NCBI RefSeq assembly: GCF_000803215.1
Contig: NZ_JSXC01000002.1
Coordinates: forward strand, 62,001 to 126,000
Origin: Pectobacterium fontis
Lineage (GTDB): Bacteria > Pseudomonadota > Gammaproteobacteria > Enterobacterales > Enterobacteriaceae
Length of the DNA stretch: 64,000 nucleotides
Direction: 5' to 3'
Shown: positions 47,611 through 57,851 of the stretch, piece by piece
Layout of the letters: the number at the start of each line of letters is the position of its first letter
Numbering within the stretch: the stretch's first letter is position 1
Position numbers and translations under genes: made by a program
The notes under the pieces: model-generated
What the model saw: only the letters and a program-made list of their open reading frames with translations
What the model was told of the DNA's origin: nothing
Database searches by the model: none

Positions 47611-47787
47611 ATGAAACGCAGTCGGAATGAAGTGGGTCGCTGGCGGATGTTGCGCCAGGTCCAGCGTAGAAGAAGTCGCTGGTTGGAAGCGCAATCACGT
47701 ACGTATCGCCACATTCGCTCTGCCCGTTATTTGCAGCAAAAGCACAAACGGCGGGCATTGCTTTATGCGGTAACCTACGATTGGTAA
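47611..47787 (+). CDS. yciY: YciY family small basic protein, 58 aa
   Basis: A 58-residue, very basic protein that begins MKRSRNEVGRWRMLRQ and continues RSRWLEAQSR, matching the start of E. coli YciY (MKRSRTEVGRWRMQRQ, RSRWLEGQSR) at the same position beside clsA. The C-terminal half is different from E. coli and ends YAVTYDW. Function is unknown. A strong terminator follows at once, which supports expression. Confidence 0.82.
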   Translation: MKRSRNEVGRWRMLRQVQRRRSRWLEAQSRTYRHIRSARYLQQKHKRRALLYAVTYDW

Positions 47788-47795
47788 GCCAGTGA

Positions 47796-47831
47796 AAAAA
47801 ATAGCGACCCGAGGTATGGTCGCTATTTTTT
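47796..47831. terminator. Terminator yciY/yciI
   Basis: AAAAAATAGCGACC/GGTCGCTATTTTTT, a near-perfect stem with an 8-base loop ending in T6, lies nine bases after the yciY stop. Confidence 0.93.
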
Positions 47832-47966
47832 ATCCCATATTTTATTCAGGTGATAACGGCATATGAATTAGCGGCCAAATTATCACTGTTAAAATATTTC
47901 CGCTTTGGGTAGGAAAGTGGAAGGCCATAGCTTTTCACGCCACTATGGCCAGCATCAATCGAACCC

Positions 47967-48263
47967 TTAAAACACTTTTTTGAATGGTTTTACGCTGACC
48001 TGCCGATAAACGCCAGCAGCGATATAGGGATCGGCGTCAGCCCATGCTGTTGCCTCATCCAGCGAGGCGAATTCAGCGATAATGACAGAACCGCTAAAGC
48101 CAGCCTGGCCAGGATCGTCACTATCGATAGCCGGTAATGGGCCTGCGGTAATGAGTCGTCCCTGATCGCGTAATGTTTGTAAACGAGCAAGATGGTCGGG
48201 TCTTACCGACAGGCGTTTTGCCAACGAATCAATATTATCTTCAGCATAAATGACATAGAGCAT
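47967..48263 (-). CDS. yciI: YciI family protein
   Basis: A 98-residue ferredoxin-like-fold protein; members of the family have a His/Asp pair that suggests a hydrolase or lyase role, unproven. Conserved parts are [37 protein letters not shown] and [17 protein letters not shown]. It is divergent from tonB as in E. coli. Confidence 0.9.
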   Translation of the reverse strand: MLYVIYAEDNIDSLAKRLSVRPDHLARLQTLRDQGRLITAGPLPAIDSDDPGQAGFSGSVIIAEFASLDEATAWADADPYIAAGVYRQVSVKPFKKVF

Positions 48264-48425
48264 AGCGACCTCACAGGTAGGAAGATACCTTCCAGCGTTT
48301 CGGATGCCGAGTAGGGATCCAAATGCTATCGGGTAAGAGAAACGTGTTTTTTACCATCATACGTGATGTTGTTCGAGGACAATAGATTGATTTGCCAGCG
48401 TAATCCCCTCATGATTTCGGTTTTT

Positions 48426-48468
48426 TTGACAATTCCATGGGTTGTTATTGAATATGATTGCTATTTGC
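48426..48468 (+). promoter_or_regulatory. tonB promoter with Fur-like box
   Basis: TTGACA (48426-48431) and TGAATA (48449-48454) are 17 bases apart. The 19 bases GAATATGATTGCTATTTGC (48450-48468) match 11 of 19 positions of the Fur consensus GATAATGATAATCATTATC and overlap the -10 box, so iron repression is expected, as for E. coli tonB. Confidence 0.55.
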
Positions 48469-48506
48469 ATTTAAACTTGGGCGGCATAAGAGGATAAAGA
48501 CAGACT

Positions 48507-49262
48507 ATGCCGCAAAAAACGTTTTTTTTGACCCGCCGTTATTCATGGCCATTCATACTTTCAGTTGGTTTTCACGGTTCACTGATCGCAGGATTACTGT
48601 ACGCATCGTTTAACAACTCAATCGAATTACCACAGGAATCCAAGCCCATCAGTGTTGTCATGGTGAATCCTGCGGCGTATGAAGCGGCACCAGTGGCTAA
48701 ATCTGCGCCAGAGCCTGAGCCAGTTAAACAGCCAGAACCTGAGCCGGAACCGATCCCCGAGCCGGAGCCATTGCCACAGCCGGTTCCTATGCCATTGCCC
48801 GAACCAAAGCCCAAGCCGAAACCTAAACCGGAACCGAAGCCCGTGAAGAAGGTGGAACAGCCGAAGCCCGTTAAACGTGAACCGACCGTTGAAAAACAAC
48901 CGCCTTCGCCGTTTACCAGCGAAGAACCCACGCGCAATGTGAATAATGCGCCAGTGAAGCAGGCGCCAGCACCCGCAGCCAGCTCACAGTCGAGTGGGCC
49001 GCGTCCGTTGAGCCGCGCACAGCCACAGTATCCCGCTCGTGCGTTTTCTCTGCGTGTTGAAGGGCGAGTGAAAATGCAGTTTGATGTGGACGAGTCTGGG
49101 CGTGTTGATAACGTTCGTGTGCTTTCTGCCGAACCACGCAATATGTTCGAGCGTGATATTAAACAGGCGATGCGTAAATGGCGTTACGAAGCCGGTAAAC
49201 CCGGTAAAGATTTGGTTGTGACCATCGTCTTCAAAATTGACGGCGGGGCCGCCGTCGAATAA
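48507..49262 (+). CDS. tonB: TonB, energy-transducing protein
   Basis: Transfers proton-motive force from ExbBD to outer-membrane receptors for iron, cobalamin and other substrates. The 251 residues have an N-terminal signal anchor (about 12-32), a periplasmic Pro-rich spacer with EP repeats ([15 protein letters not shown]) then KP repeats ([14 protein letters not shown]), and the C-terminal domain (about 165-251; [27 protein letters not shown] and MRKWRYE). A strong terminator follows. Confidence 0.95.
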   Translation: MPQKTFFLTRRYSWPFILSVGFHGSLIAGLLYASFNNSIELPQESKPISVVMVNPAAYEAAPVAKSAPEPEPVKQPEPEPEPIPEPEPLPQPVPMPLPEPKPKPKPKPEPKPVKKVEQPKPVKREPTVEKQPPSPFTSEEPTRNVNNAPVKQAPAPAASSQSSGPRPLSRAQPQYPARAFSLRVEGRVKMQFDVDESGRVDNVRVLSAEPRNMFERDIKQAMRKWRYEAGKPGKDLVVTIVFKIDGGAAVE

Positions 49263-49282
49263 TTCACGCCAATACAAAGAAG

Positions 49283-49320
49283 AAACGGGGCGTCATCTGA
49301 TAGTGATGACGCCCCGTTTT
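49283..49320 (+). terminator. Rho-independent terminator of tonB
   Basis: AAACGGGGCGTCAT/ATGACGCCCCGTTT, a 14-bp stem with 9-base loop followed by T-rich sequence, 20 bases after the tonB stop. Confidence 0.92.
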
Positions 49321-49402
49321 CGTTAGGTCTTTATGCCGATCGATGATTCAGGGAAGCGTGCACTGCGCTGACATCGGTGAACGGCGCAGAGGCCGCCTGA
49401 CA

Positions 49403-49825
49403 TTACTCACTCGGCGTGAAGTGACTTTTGCCTGCTGGCAGTTCACGCGGATGGCCTTCTTCATCGACTGCGACGTAGGTGAATAATGCCTCGGTAGCCC
49501 GATAGCGCTGACCAATGGGTTCGGATGAGACTTTCTTTACCCAGACTTCAACGTTGACGTTGATGGAACTACGTCCAGTGCGTAAGCAACGCGCATAGCA
49601 GCAAACCACATCGCCGACGGCGACGGGTTTTAAGAACGACATCCCATCAACCCGTACGGTAACGACACGCCCTTCGGCAATTTCTTTTGCCAAAATTGCA
49701 CCGCCGATATCCATCTGCGACATCAACCAGCCACCAAAAATATCTCCGTTCGCATTAGTATCGGCTGGCATTGCCAGCGTGCGGAGAACCAGTTCGCCCT
49801 GTGGTAACACGTTTTGTGTGCTCAT
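49403..49825 (-). CDS. yciA: YciA, acyl-CoA thioesterase
   Basis: A hotdog-fold thioesterase that hydrolyses a wide range of acyl-CoAs. The 140 residues have the conserved ADTNANGDIFGGWLMSQMD (catalytic Asn/Asp region, about 19-37), and VRVDGMSFLKPVAVGDVV. The last residues HPRELP are as in E. coli. It follows yciB by 22 bases on the same strand. Confidence 0.93.
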   Translation of the reverse strand: MSTQNVLPQGELVLRTLAMPADTNANGDIFGGWLMSQMDIGGAILAKEIAEGRVVTVRVDGMSFLKPVAVGDVVCCYARCLRTGRSSINVNVEVWVKKVSSEPIGQRYRATEALFTYVAVDEEGHPRELPAGKSHFTPSE

Positions 49826-49847
49826 TGTGTATGCCTCGATTTAGCGA

Positions 49848-50414
49848 TTACTGTTGCTCGCTTTTTTCTTCTTCTGATTTTGTCTGGTCGTTAGGTAAGT
49901 GGCGATAAATATAGACGCCACAAATCAGCGTAAACAGCAGCGTCACACCGGTCAGACCAAAGACTTTGAAATTAACCCAAACGCTTTGCGGTAACCAAAA
50001 AGCAATATAGATGTTAGCTAACCCGCACACCAGAAAGAACATGGCCCAGGCTACATTCAGTTTTCCCCACACGGGTTGCGGCAACGTTAGCTCTTTCCCC
50101 AGCATTTTCTGGATCAGGGTCTGTTTCATCACAAACTGGCTAACCAGCAGGGCAATAGCGAACAGGGCGTAGATGATGGTGACTTTCCACTTGATAAACA
50201 GATCGTTATGGAATATCAGCGTGAGCGAACCAAAAACGACGACCATCGCAAACGTAATCAGCGTCATTTTCTCTATTTTACGATACATCACCCAGGTGAC
50301 CGCAAGTGACAGTGCCGTTGCCGCAATTAATGCGCCCGATGCAATGTAGATGTCATAAAGTTTATAGGCCGCAAAAAAAACGACCAACGGTATAAAATCA
50401 AGAAGTTGCTTCAT
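49848..50414 (-). CDS. yciB: YciB, intracellular septation protein A homologue
   Basis: Inner-membrane protein of 188 residues with five hydrophobic segments. In E. coli YciB contributes to envelope integrity and elongation/division (known for the family). [20 protein letters not shown] at the start is the family signature. The C-terminal tail is charged ([10 protein letters not shown]), likely cytoplasmic. It precedes yciA. Confidence 0.93.
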   Translation of the reverse strand: MKQLLDFIPLVVFFAAYKLYDIYIASGALIAATALSLAVTWVMYRKIEKMTLITFAMVVVFGSLTLIFHNDLFIKWKVTIIYALFAIALLVSQFVMKQTLIQKMLGKELTLPQPVWGKLNVAWAMFFLVCGLANIYIAFWLPQSVWVNFKVFGLTGVTLLFTLICGVYIYRHLPNDQTKSEEEKSEQQ

Positions 50415-50613
50415 TATGTCAATCCATCACTCAACAGTGTCGTAATTATAACTCGCAAGAGTTATCCGATAGCTCACGCCATTATCCTTCATTGTGGAAC
50501 ACCATTCCCGAGATATTGTAATAATTTGCAGAAAATTACGATTGGGCATATCGCGAAGAGGGAGCGGGGAAAGCCTATGCCGCGAGTGTCACGACATAGG
50601 CGTAGTGCGACGA

Positions 50614-51366
50614 TTAAGCGCGCAGCAGCATATAAAGGCGGAATAGATAAATCAGCAGAATTGCGGAAATCAGGTTGCTCAAACCGTTCAAAACGATGGC
50701 AAGCACGGTGGGTGAAGAAATCGGTAATTTAGATACCACCAGCAAAATAGCGATTTTGACCAACAGCCACATCACGATGGCAGGGGCGGTTGCACGGAAG
50801 TTACCGTAGGCCAGTTTACTACTTGTTTTGATGGCGTTGAAAACGCCAGATTTTTCGGTGACCAGAATGACGGGTGATAAACTTAGTGCAATTGCCAGCA
50901 GCACGCCAGGAATGACCAGAAACATCATACCGAGTTGGATGAGCAAGGTGCACAGGAGAATCAGGATCAGCAACCGCAGTAAGAAAGGGGTGGATGCGCC
51001 AATGGCACGCAATGCGCTGGTACGCTGCCCGGCAGAGACCAGTTGGATCAACATCAGAATCCCGCCCGTCAGCAGTACATTGCCGACTAACGCAGCAAAG
51101 GTGCCTGCCGCCGACATTTTCAGCAACACGGTTTGTTGTTCCGGTGTCATTTGCTGAATCAAGTCCATCAAGCCGGATTCGACAGAAGAGGACAGATCGT
51201 TGCTGGAACTGCTCAGGATCTGTAACTCGTCTCCAGAAGGCGATAGCGCATGATTCAGTATGACAGTAATGAATGCCGTCAACAGTGACATCATTAAGAT
51301 GCTGATGAACTGGTTGCGGGTAAAATTCATTGTGTCACGGTACAACGTGTTAGCCGTGATAGGCAT
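50614..51366 (-). CDS. yciC: YciC, UPF0259 membrane protein
   Basis: A 250-residue polytopic inner-membrane protein of unknown function that matches E. coli YciC; about six hydrophobic segments. Conserved parts are [20 protein letters not shown] and the C-terminal [17 protein letters not shown]. The frame is open to 51393, but ATG 51366 ([15 protein letters not shown]) is behind GGAGCC and aligns with E. coli. Confidence 0.9.
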   Translation of the reverse strand: MPITANTLYRDTMNFTRNQFISILMMSLLTAFITVILNHALSPSGDELQILSSSSNDLSSSVESGLMDLIQQMTPEQQTVLLKMSAAGTFAALVGNVLLTGGILMLIQLVSAGQRTSALRAIGASTPFLLRLLILILLCTLLIQLGMMFLVIPGVLLAIALSLSPVILVTEKSGVFNAIKTSSKLAYGNFRATAPAIVMWLLVKIAILLVVSKLPISSPTVLAIVLNGLSNLISAILLIYLFRLYMLLRA

Positions 51367-51734
51367 GCAGGCTCCTTGAAAAAGATAAATCAACGGAAAG
51401 AACTCAACTCATGATTGTAACCTGTTAATCCGTGCTATGGCACCCCGTCAACGCTGCAATGCTGTTTTTCTCTTCATTTCATTACAGGAGGATTGTGGTG
51501 AAATTGTTACCAATAGCGGCAGGCCATATTTTTCCCGCGCCCGATTACAGGCATCATTGATCTGCCCATTTTTTTCGGATTGCATAAATTCATGGCATGG
51601 TGAAGGACGATTACCATAAATAAAAAACGGCGACGTATTCACGTCACCGTTTTACAGACACAAAATAACCAACCAATAAAGATAATGCTATTTCTTATTA
51701 CAGTGATTAATTTATAACCTGTCAACTGTAACTA
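51367..51734. other. yciC-kdgM intergenic region
   Basis: A 368-base stretch that holds the yciC promoter and the terminator of the porin gene at 51619-51653. A 64-codon minus-strand frame at 51448-51642 starts inside that terminator and lacks a ribosome site, so it was not called as a gene. Confidence 0.5.
51619..51653 (-). terminator. Rho-independent terminator of the KdgM-like porin gene
   Basis: On the minus strand AAAACGG-GACG/CGTC-CCGTTTT with a one-base mismatch is followed by TTATTT. It lies about 80 bases after the porin stop. Confidence 0.8.
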
Positions 51735-52454
51735 TTAGAAACTGTATTGTACACCAACGCGGTAACGAGTTTGGCGTTCGTCAGTGGTTGTGCTGCCCTT
51801 GACGTTGGCGACTTGCACATAAGGTGTCCAGTTTTTGTCAAATTTATAAGCTAATTTAACATCATGGCTTGTTTCATAATTTTCACTGTCGGACAAATAT
51901 CCAACAGAACCTGCTTTGGTATTTTTGTTGAATTCAAATTCGTATTCAACCACAAAGTTTGCCGGCAATTTATAACCCAGCGTACTGGTGATGGTATAGC
52001 CTTTCATATCGGAAGGCGCGGTAGTACCGATGCTGTCACTTTTACGCAGGTAAGATGCACGATAGCGCAGACCATAGTACAGAGAATCGGTGATGTTAGC
52101 CGTACCTTTGACATAAGGACGGTATTTGTTGTCTTTTGAAGAGGAAACCATGTTCAAACCCGTTTCCAGCCCAAAGGTACTATTGAATTTGTACAGGTAG
52201 CTGGCGGTGACTTCCGTACCATTACTGACCGGCTCGTTATAGGGTTTATTTGGCGTCTTATCGTTGTCGGATTGCCCCCATTTGGCTTCCATGGACAGAC
52301 CGAAACCGTTGTCAAAACGGTGCGACATCAACAGGCGATCTTTATGGTCGTTCTTGACCGTATCCTGCATTTCATGACGATAGTCAATCGTCACTGCCAT
52401 GGAGCTTAAGCTGATTAAGGAGGTTACCACCATCGTCAATATTTTAGCTTTCAT
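51735..52454 (-). CDS. KdgM family oligogalacturonate-specific porin
   Basis: Outer-membrane beta-barrel that admits pectin breakdown products (oligogalacturonates) in soft-rot bacteria. The product is 239 residues with a signal peptide (MKAKILTMVVTSLISLSSMA) and mature VTIDYRHEMQD, the KdgM family start. It has many alternating strand patterns and ends in YRVGVQYSF with terminal Phe. ATG 52454 is preferred over the frame start at 52472. It could be KdgM or the paralogue KdgN; I cannot separate them. It lies in the slot of ompW in E. coli. Confidence 0.85.
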   Translation of the reverse strand: MKAKILTMVVTSLISLSSMAVTIDYRHEMQDTVKNDHKDRLLMSHRFDNGFGLSMEAKWGQSDNDKTPNKPYNEPVSNGTEVTASYLYKFNSTFGLETGLNMVSSSKDNKYRPYVKGTANITDSLYYGLRYRASYLRKSDSIGTTAPSDMKGYTITSTLGYKLPANFVVEYEFEFNKNTKAGSVGYLSDSENYETSHDVKLAYKFDKNWTPYVQVANVKGSTTTDERQTRYRVGVQYSF

Positions 52455-52546
52455 TTTATTATCCCAAGTCAAAGAGAATTATTATTTAAAAACGCGCTGC
52501 CACTTTTGTTCAGCGGTTTTATTTTATTTATTATTTCTTACAGTAA

Positions 52547-52562
52547 TGTGAACAAGATCATT
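52547..52562. promoter_or_regulatory. Possible CRP site upstream of the KdgM-like porin gene
   Basis: TGTGAACAAGATCATT keeps the left CRP half-site TGTGA and most of the right half (TCATT for TCACA), about 93 bases before the gene start. Pectin genes of this group are often CRP-activated, so the site is plausible but weak. Confidence 0.35.
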
Positions 52563-52789
52563 AAAAAGTGAAAAATTAAAAAAATCTCATTTCTGTGATT
52601 TTTTGCGTATTTTATGGAAGGTTTTTATGTAACTTGAGAATTAACGGTTATTTGATTTGTTTATTTAGTGTGGTATTAAATAATTATTTCACTTGGAAAC
52701 CTTTTATTACATTTATAATGAAATTCACACGAAATAATAATTGCAGATATTTTGTTATTAACTAAATAAAAATAATTTAAGCAGGATAT

Positions 52790-52829
52790 GGCGCGCGAAA
52801 TGTCTTGCGTTAAACATAAATCGCGCGCC
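52790..52829 (-). terminator. Hairpin at the end of the trp operon
   Basis: GGCGCGCGA/TCGCGCGCC, a 9-bp GC-rich stem, lies 10 bases after the trpA stop on the minus strand. The T tract is poor, like the E. coli trp t site, so termination may need Rho. Confidence 0.65.
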
Positions 52830-52838
52830 AGAAAAGTG

Positions 52839-53645
52839 TTATGAACGCGTAGCGGCTTTCATTTCACTCACAAAGGCGTGTAACTCTGACAGCATCACAT
52901 CAGGGTGGTTCAGATTTTTTTCGATAATCCGTACGATTGCCGAACCCGAAATCGCACCCGCGGCGCCTGATCCTAACGTTTCCCGCACTTGAGCAGGATC
53001 AGAAATGCCAAAACCTTGCAATGGAGGGGCCGCATCATACGCGTTCAGTTTGGCAACCAGATGATTCAGTGGCAACTGCGCACGTTTTTCTGCCCCTGTC
53101 ACGCCTGCGCGTGACACTAAATAGGTGTAGCCGTGGCCATAAGAGGCGATTTCTCGCAGCAGCGCATCATCAGCATTCGGTGGGCAAATAAAGATAGGGG
53201 CGATACCGTGTCGTAGCGCCGCTGTACGGAAAGGCGCTGACTCCACCACCGGAACATCTGCCACTAGAACCGAATCGACGCCAACCTGCTCGCAGCGCTG
53301 ATAAAATTCCTCAATACCATTGCTGAAGACCAGATTGGCATACATCAACAGGCCAATGGGGATGTCTGGGTACTTCTGTCGTATAGTCGCCAGCATTTCA
53401 AAGCATTGGCCGGGGGTGACGCCTGCGGCAAAGGCGCGCAGGTTAGCGTCCTGAATAGTGGGGCCATCCGCCAGTGGATCAGAGAAGGGGATGCCCAACT
53501 CCAGCGCATCGGCACCGGCGGCAATCAACGTATCGATAATTTTCAGTGACTGCTCGGGGGAAGGATCGCCCAATGTGACAAAAGGAACGAACGCGCCTTC
53601 TTTTTTCTCTGACAGGCGGTTAAACAACTGTTGATAGCGCTCCAT
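52839..53645 (-). CDS. trpA: Tryptophan synthase alpha subunit
   Basis: Cleaves indole-3-glycerol phosphate to indole and G3P. The 268 residues have the catalytic glutamate and aspartate in [18 protein letters not shown] (about 47-64) and the phosphate-binding GFGISDP. Its ATG overlaps the trpB stop by one base (TAATG), giving coupled translation. Confidence 0.97.
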   Translation of the reverse strand: MERYQQLFNRLSEKKEGAFVPFVTLGDPSPEQSLKIIDTLIAAGADALELGIPFSDPLADGPTIQDANLRAFAAGVTPGQCFEMLATIRQKYPDIPIGLLMYANLVFSNGIEEFYQRCEQVGVDSVLVADVPVVESAPFRTAALRHGIAPIFICPPNADDALLREIASYGHGYTYLVSRAGVTGAEKRAQLPLNHLVAKLNAYDAAPPLQGFGISDPAQVRETLGSGAAGAISGSAIVRIIEKNLNHPDVMLSELHAFVSEMKAATRS

Positions 53646-54835
53646 TAGATTTCTCCCCGATCTTTCAAAATATCATGCACGGTAAAGATGTCTTTATCAC
53701 CACGACCAGACAGATTGACCACCAGCAGTTGCTCTTTCTCCGGTTCCGCTTTGATCATCTTCAAGGCGTGTGCCAGCGCGTGCGAGGATTCCAGTGCAGG
53801 AATAATCCCCTCGCTGCGGCAGAGCGCTTTGAAGGCATCCAGCGCTTCATCATCGGTAATCGAGACATAGTCGGCACGGCCAATACTGTTCAGGTAGGCG
53901 TGCTGTGGCCCCACCGACGGGAAATCCAGCCCGGCAGAAATCGAGTAGGATTCTTCAATTTGCCCGTCAGACGTTTGCATCATTGGGGACTTCATGCCGA
54001 AATAGATACCAACGCGGCCATGTTTTAACGGCGCGCCGTGCTGCCCAGACTCAATGCCTAAACCGCCAGGTTCAATACCGATTAGACGGACGTCAGCATC
54101 GTCGATAAAATCAGCAAACATCCCAATCGCGTTAGAACCACCGCCGACGCAGGCCAACACCGCATCTGGCAGGCGACCTTCTTTTTCCAGAATCTGCGCT
54201 TTCGTTTCTTCGCCAATCATGCGTTGAAACTCGCGCACGATAGTCGGGTAAGGATGCGGGCCGGCCGCCGTTCCCAGTAGATAATGTGCCGTCTCATAGC
54301 TGCCGGACCAGTCGCGCAGGGCTTCGTTACAGGCATCTTTCAACGTGGAGGAACCGCTGTGAACCGGAATGACTTCCGCTCCCATCAGACGCATACGGAA
54401 GACGTTCGGCGACTGGCGTTCAACGTCTTTCGCGCCCATATACACGCGACATTTCAGGCCGAGCAGGGCGCAAGCCAGCGCGGTTGCAACGCCGTGTTGG
54501 CCTGCACCTGTTTCAGCGATGATTTCACTTTTACCCATACGCTTAGCCAGCAGGGCCTGTCCAAGCACCTGATTAGTTTTGTGCGCGCCGCCGTGGAGTA
54601 GATCTTCGCGTTTCAGATACAGCTTGGTTTTCGTTCCCGCCGTTAGGTTTTGGCACAGCGTGAGTGCTGTCGGGCGACCTGCATAGTTTTTCAGTAGATC
54701 GGTAAATTCGGCCTGAAACTCAGGATCTTGCTGTGCGCTGACGAAAGCCTCTTCCAGTTGACGTAACGCCGGGATGAGGATCTGCGGAACAAACTGCCCG
54801 CCGAATTCACCGAAGTAAGGGTTGAGTAATGTCAT
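53645..54835 (-). CDS. trpB: Tryptophan synthase beta subunit
   Basis: PLP enzyme joining indole and serine to make tryptophan. The product is 396 residues. The PLP lysine is K86 in [13 protein letters not shown]; the glycine-rich phosphate loop [12 protein letters not shown] is present. The frame is open to 54892, but ATG 54835 ([13 protein letters not shown]) aligns with E. coli. Confidence 0.97.
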   Translation of the reverse strand: MTLLNPYFGEFGGQFVPQILIPALRQLEEAFVSAQQDPEFQAEFTDLLKNYAGRPTALTLCQNLTAGTKTKLYLKREDLLHGGAHKTNQVLGQALLAKRMGKSEIIAETGAGQHGVATALACALLGLKCRVYMGAKDVERQSPNVFRMRLMGAEVIPVHSGSSTLKDACNEALRDWSGSYETAHYLLGTAAGPHPYPTIVREFQRMIGEETKAQILEKEGRLPDAVLACVGGGSNAIGMFADFIDDADVRLIGIEPGGLGIESGQHGAPLKHGRVGIYFGMKSPMMQTSDGQIEESYSISAGLDFPSVGPQHAYLNSIGRADYVSITDDEALDAFKALCRSEGIIPALESSHALAHALKMIKAEPEKEQLLVVNLSGRGDKDIFTVHDILKDRGEI

Positions 54836-54851
54836 AATTTTCCTGTCTGTT

Positions 54852-56219
54852 TTAGTGTTGCTGCTGACGTAACGTCGCAAAAACCGCAGCAATTTTCTGT
54901 GAGTCTTTTTTTCCCGGTTCGCTTTCTACACCGGAATTGAAATCCAGCCCTGCGCAACCTTGCTGCGCCGCCAGCGCGCAGTTGTCGCTATTCAGTCCAC
55001 CAGCTAACAGTACGTTATCCAATGATTCATTGGTCAGCAGCGACCAGTTGAAAGTTTGCCCGCTGCCCCCCTGACCGTTATCAAACACATAGCGATCGAT
55101 ATGTGCAAAATTGCGCTCAGGTAAAACCTCTGTGATGCTCAGCGCTTTCCAGATCTGGCAAGCCGCAGGCAACTGCTGGCGCAGTTGATCGATTATTTGC
55201 TGATCTTCATCGCCGTGCAGTTGAACGGCCGCCAACCCTAACTGCGTCGTGATAGCAACGATGTGTTCGACAGGCGCATTGCGGAAGACACCGACATAGC
55301 GCAGTGGAGCGCCTGTCATCACATCAGTGGCTTGTTTGGCATCAACGTAGCGCGGGGAACTGACGACGAAGATTAATCCACCGTAGAGCGCACCGGATTG
55401 ATACGCGGCCTGCGCGTCTGCGGCACGCGTCAGGCCGCAGACTTTGTTCTCGCCTAAAATAACGCGGCGTACTGCGCTGTTCAGATCCGGCTCGGACATC
55501 AGCGAGCTACCGATCAGGAACCCCTGAGCAAAGGCGCTGAGTTCACGAATCTGCGCATGGCGGTTGATACCAGACTCACTGATTACGGTTATGCCCGCGG
55601 GTAGACGCGGCGCGAGTGTACGGGTGCGGTTGAGATCAATGGAAAGATCGCGCAAATCGCGGTTGTTGATTCCGACAACACGGGCTTCAAGCCGAATGGC
55701 GCGCTGTAGCTCTGCTTCATTACTGACTTCAGTCAACACGCCCAGTTTCAGGCTGTGTGCTACCTCGGCCAGTTGCTGGTACTGCTCGTCGTCCAGCACG
55801 GATAGCATCAGCAGAATGGCATCGGCCTGATAGTAACGTGCCAGATAGATCTGGTAAGGCGAAATAATAAAGTCTTTGCACAAAATCGGCTGGTGTACCG
55901 CTGCGCTGACCTGCGGCAGAAAGGCAAAATCGCCCTGAAAATACTTTTCGTCGGTCAACACCGAAATGGCCGACGCATAATCTTTATAGACTTGAGCTAT
56001 TGCCACCGGATCGAAATCGTCACGAATCAATCCTTTCGACGGCGAAGCTTTTTTGCATTCCAGAATAAAGGCGGGTTTATCCTGTTTCAGCGCCTGATAA
56101 AAATCACGTTGACTGGGAACGATCTCATGCTGAAAAGAGGCCAGCGGCTGTACTTTTTCTCGTTCCGCAACCCAGAGCGCTTTATCACGCACAATCTTAT
56201 GTAATACGGTTTCCTGCAT
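54852..56219 (-). CDS. trpC: Indole-3-glycerol phosphate synthase / PRA isomerase fusion
   Basis: Two-domain enzyme: N-terminal IGP synthase (about 1-255; [19 protein letters not shown] and VISESGIN) and C-terminal phosphoribosylanthranilate isomerase (TrpF, about 256-455; [14 protein letters not shown] and [12 protein letters not shown]). The fusion is typical of enterobacteria. The frame runs back to 56303 into trpD, but ATG 56219 ([16 protein letters not shown]) aligns with E. coli, 8 bases after the trpD stop. Confidence 0.96.
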   Translation of the reverse strand: MQETVLHKIVRDKALWVAEREKVQPLASFQHEIVPSQRDFYQALKQDKPAFILECKKASPSKGLIRDDFDPVAIAQVYKDYASAISVLTDEKYFQGDFAFLPQVSAAVHQPILCKDFIISPYQIYLARYYQADAILLMLSVLDDEQYQQLAEVAHSLKLGVLTEVSNEAELQRAIRLEARVVGINNRDLRDLSIDLNRTRTLAPRLPAGITVISESGINRHAQIRELSAFAQGFLIGSSLMSEPDLNSAVRRVILGENKVCGLTRAADAQAAYQSGALYGGLIFVVSSPRYVDAKQATDVMTGAPLRYVGVFRNAPVEHIVAITTQLGLAAVQLHGDEDQQIIDQLRQQLPAACQIWKALSITEVLPERNFAHIDRYVFDNGQGGSGQTFNWSLLTNESLDNVLLAGGLNSDNCALAAQQGCAGLDFNSGVESEPGKKDSQKIAAVFATLRQQQH

Positions 56220-56226
56220 GGTTCCA

Positions 56227-57258
56227 TTATCCTCTGGCAGACAGGGCGATAACCCGCTGATAAGCCTGTCCACTATGAATGACTTCAAGTGCCTGGTGTG
56301 CATTTTGACGCAGATCTTCTTGCCCGAATAATCTCAGGAGCAGCGCGACGTTGGCGGCGACCGCCGCGGCGTGTGCGCGTTCACCTTTACCTTGTAGCAG
56401 CGACGCGAGAATGTCACGATTTTCTTCCGGCGTACCACCTTGTAATGCCGAGATGGGATACGTATCCAGACCAAAGTCGCGGTGCGTCAGTTCATAAGTT
56501 TCGATCTCGCCGTTGTTTAGTTCGGCAACCTGTGTAGGTGCATGAATCGCCACTTCATCCATCCCGCCACCGTGTACGACGGCAGCGCGCTGGTAACCCA
56601 GCACCTTTAGCGTTTCGGCGATAGGGCGAACCAACTCAGGGCTATACACGCCAATCAGCGCCAGCGGTGGACGAGCGGGGTTCACCAGTGGCCCCAGCAC
56701 GTTGAAGACGGTACGGGTTTTGAGCTGTTGGCGCACCGGCATGGCATGGCGAAAACCCAGATGATATTGTGGGGCGAACAGAAAACACACGCCCAGATCG
56801 TCCAGTGCTTGACGGGAATCCTGAGCGCTCATATCCAGCTTAATACCGAATGCGGAGAGCAAATCAGAGGATCCCGAACGGCTGGAAACGCTGCGGTTGC
56901 CGTGTTTGGCGATTTTCAGGCCGCAACTGGCCGCGACGAAGGCGCTGGCAGTCGAAATGTTGATGCTGTTCGTGCCATCACCACCCGTACCGACGATATC
57001 CGCAAACAAATAGTCAGGGCGCGGAAACGGCTGTGCATCGGCCAGTAACGCCGTGGCGGCACCCGCGATTTCATCCGGGTGCTCGCCACGCACTTTCATG
57101 CTGATCAATGCGGCTGCCAGTTGGCTGGGTTCCAGTTCACCGCGGATAATGGCGCCAAACAGCGCCTGACTTTCCTGACGGGTAATGTTTTCCGCGCGGT
57201 ATAATTTTTCCAGTATGTTTTGCATGGTGACGACATCCTGAGTAGTAGACAGTTGCAT
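56227..57258 (-). CDS. trpD: Anthranilate phosphoribosyltransferase
   Basis: Adds the phosphoribosyl group of PRPP to anthranilate. The 343 residues carry the PRPP-binding motif [18 protein letters not shown] and [15 protein letters not shown]. Unlike E. coli it is not fused to TrpG. Two starts are possible: ATG 57258 (behind AAGGGATA) or ATG 57225 (MQNILEKLY, behind CAGGAT). The upstream one is listed because of its good ribosome site and because longer N-termini are known from this genus. Confidence 0.94.
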   Translation of the reverse strand: MQLSTTQDVVTMQNILEKLYRAENITRQESQALFGAIIRGELEPSQLAAALISMKVRGEHPDEIAGAATALLADAQPFPRPDYLFADIVGTGGDGTNSINISTASAFVAASCGLKIAKHGNRSVSSRSGSSDLLSAFGIKLDMSAQDSRQALDDLGVCFLFAPQYHLGFRHAMPVRQQLKTRTVFNVLGPLVNPARPPLALIGVYSPELVRPIAETLKVLGYQRAAVVHGGGMDEVAIHAPTQVAELNNGEIETYELTHRDFGLDTYPISALQGGTPEENRDILASLLQGKGERAHAAAVAANVALLLRLFGQEDLRQNAHQALEVIHSGQAYQRVIALSARG

Positions 57259-57272
57259 AATCGTATCCCTTG

Positions 57273-57851
57273 TTAAGCTAGCGCCCAGTCCAGCGTTTGT
57301 TCCAGCAGTCGCGCACCGTGTGTGGTCAGGATCGACTCAGGATGGAACTGGAAACCGCAAACGCGATCTGCATCGTTACGCACGGCCATGACCATCGTGT
57401 TGAAGTGTGCGTTGACGGTTAGCGTAGAAGGAATGTTACTGCCGACCAGCGAGTGGTAACGGGCAACAGGCAACGGATGGGGGAGGCCGCTAAACATGCC
57501 GCTGGCATCATGGTCGATCGCAGACGCTTTGCCATGCAGGATTTCACCCGCCTGACCGACATGGCCACCGTAGGCTTCCACAATCGCCTGATGACCGAGG
57601 CAAATACCGATAATCGGCAACTGACCGCACAGACGTTGCAGCAGTTCCGGCATACAGCCCGCTTCGGCCGGTGTGCCGGGGCCGGGGGAGAGCATCAAAA
57701 TCGGTTTTTCCATTTGCTGTAACCGGGCGATGATGACGTCGGCAGGCACATGATTACGGTAAATCACGACTTGATGGCCGCTGGCACGCAGTTGATCTAC
57801 CAGATTGTAGGTAAATGAATCGATATTATCGAGCAGTAGGATGTCGGCCAT
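57273..57851 (-). CDS. trpG: Anthranilate synthase component II (glutamine amidotransferase)
   Basis: Supplies ammonia from glutamine to TrpE. The 192 residues form a class I amidotransferase: nucleophile C84 in [18 protein letters not shown] at 55-62 and the catalytic His in FQFHPESI. It is a stand-alone gene here, as in Serratia, whereas E. coli fuses it to trpD. Its ATG overlaps the trpE stop by one base (TAATG). Confidence 0.96.
   Translation of the reverse strand: MADILLLDNIDSFTYNLVDQLRASGHQVVIYRNHVPADVIIARLQQMEKPILMLSPGPGTPAEAGCMPELLQRLCGQLPIIGICLGHQAIVEAYGGHVGQAGEILHGKASAIDHDASGMFSGLPHPLPVARYHSLVGSNIPSTLTVNAHFNTMVMAVRNDADRVCGFQFHPESILTTHGARLLEQTLDWALA

Larger units (their letters stand above)
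52455..52838. other. AT-rich region between trpA and the kdgM-like gene
   Basis: 384 bases, mostly A/T. It contains the porin gene promoter, a CRP-like site at 52547 and the trp operon end hairpin at 52790. No clear KdgR operator (GAAA...TTTC arrangement) was found by eye. No gene. Confidence 0.5.

Noticed and set aside
48572-49141. 189-codon Gly/Ser-rich frame antisense to tonB
   Set aside because: It is the mirror of the Pro/Glu/Lys-rich tonB spacer; the repeats come from tonB.
51448-51642. 64-codon minus-strand frame between yciC and the porin gene
   Set aside because: Its start lies inside the porin gene's terminator hairpin and no ribosome site precedes it.
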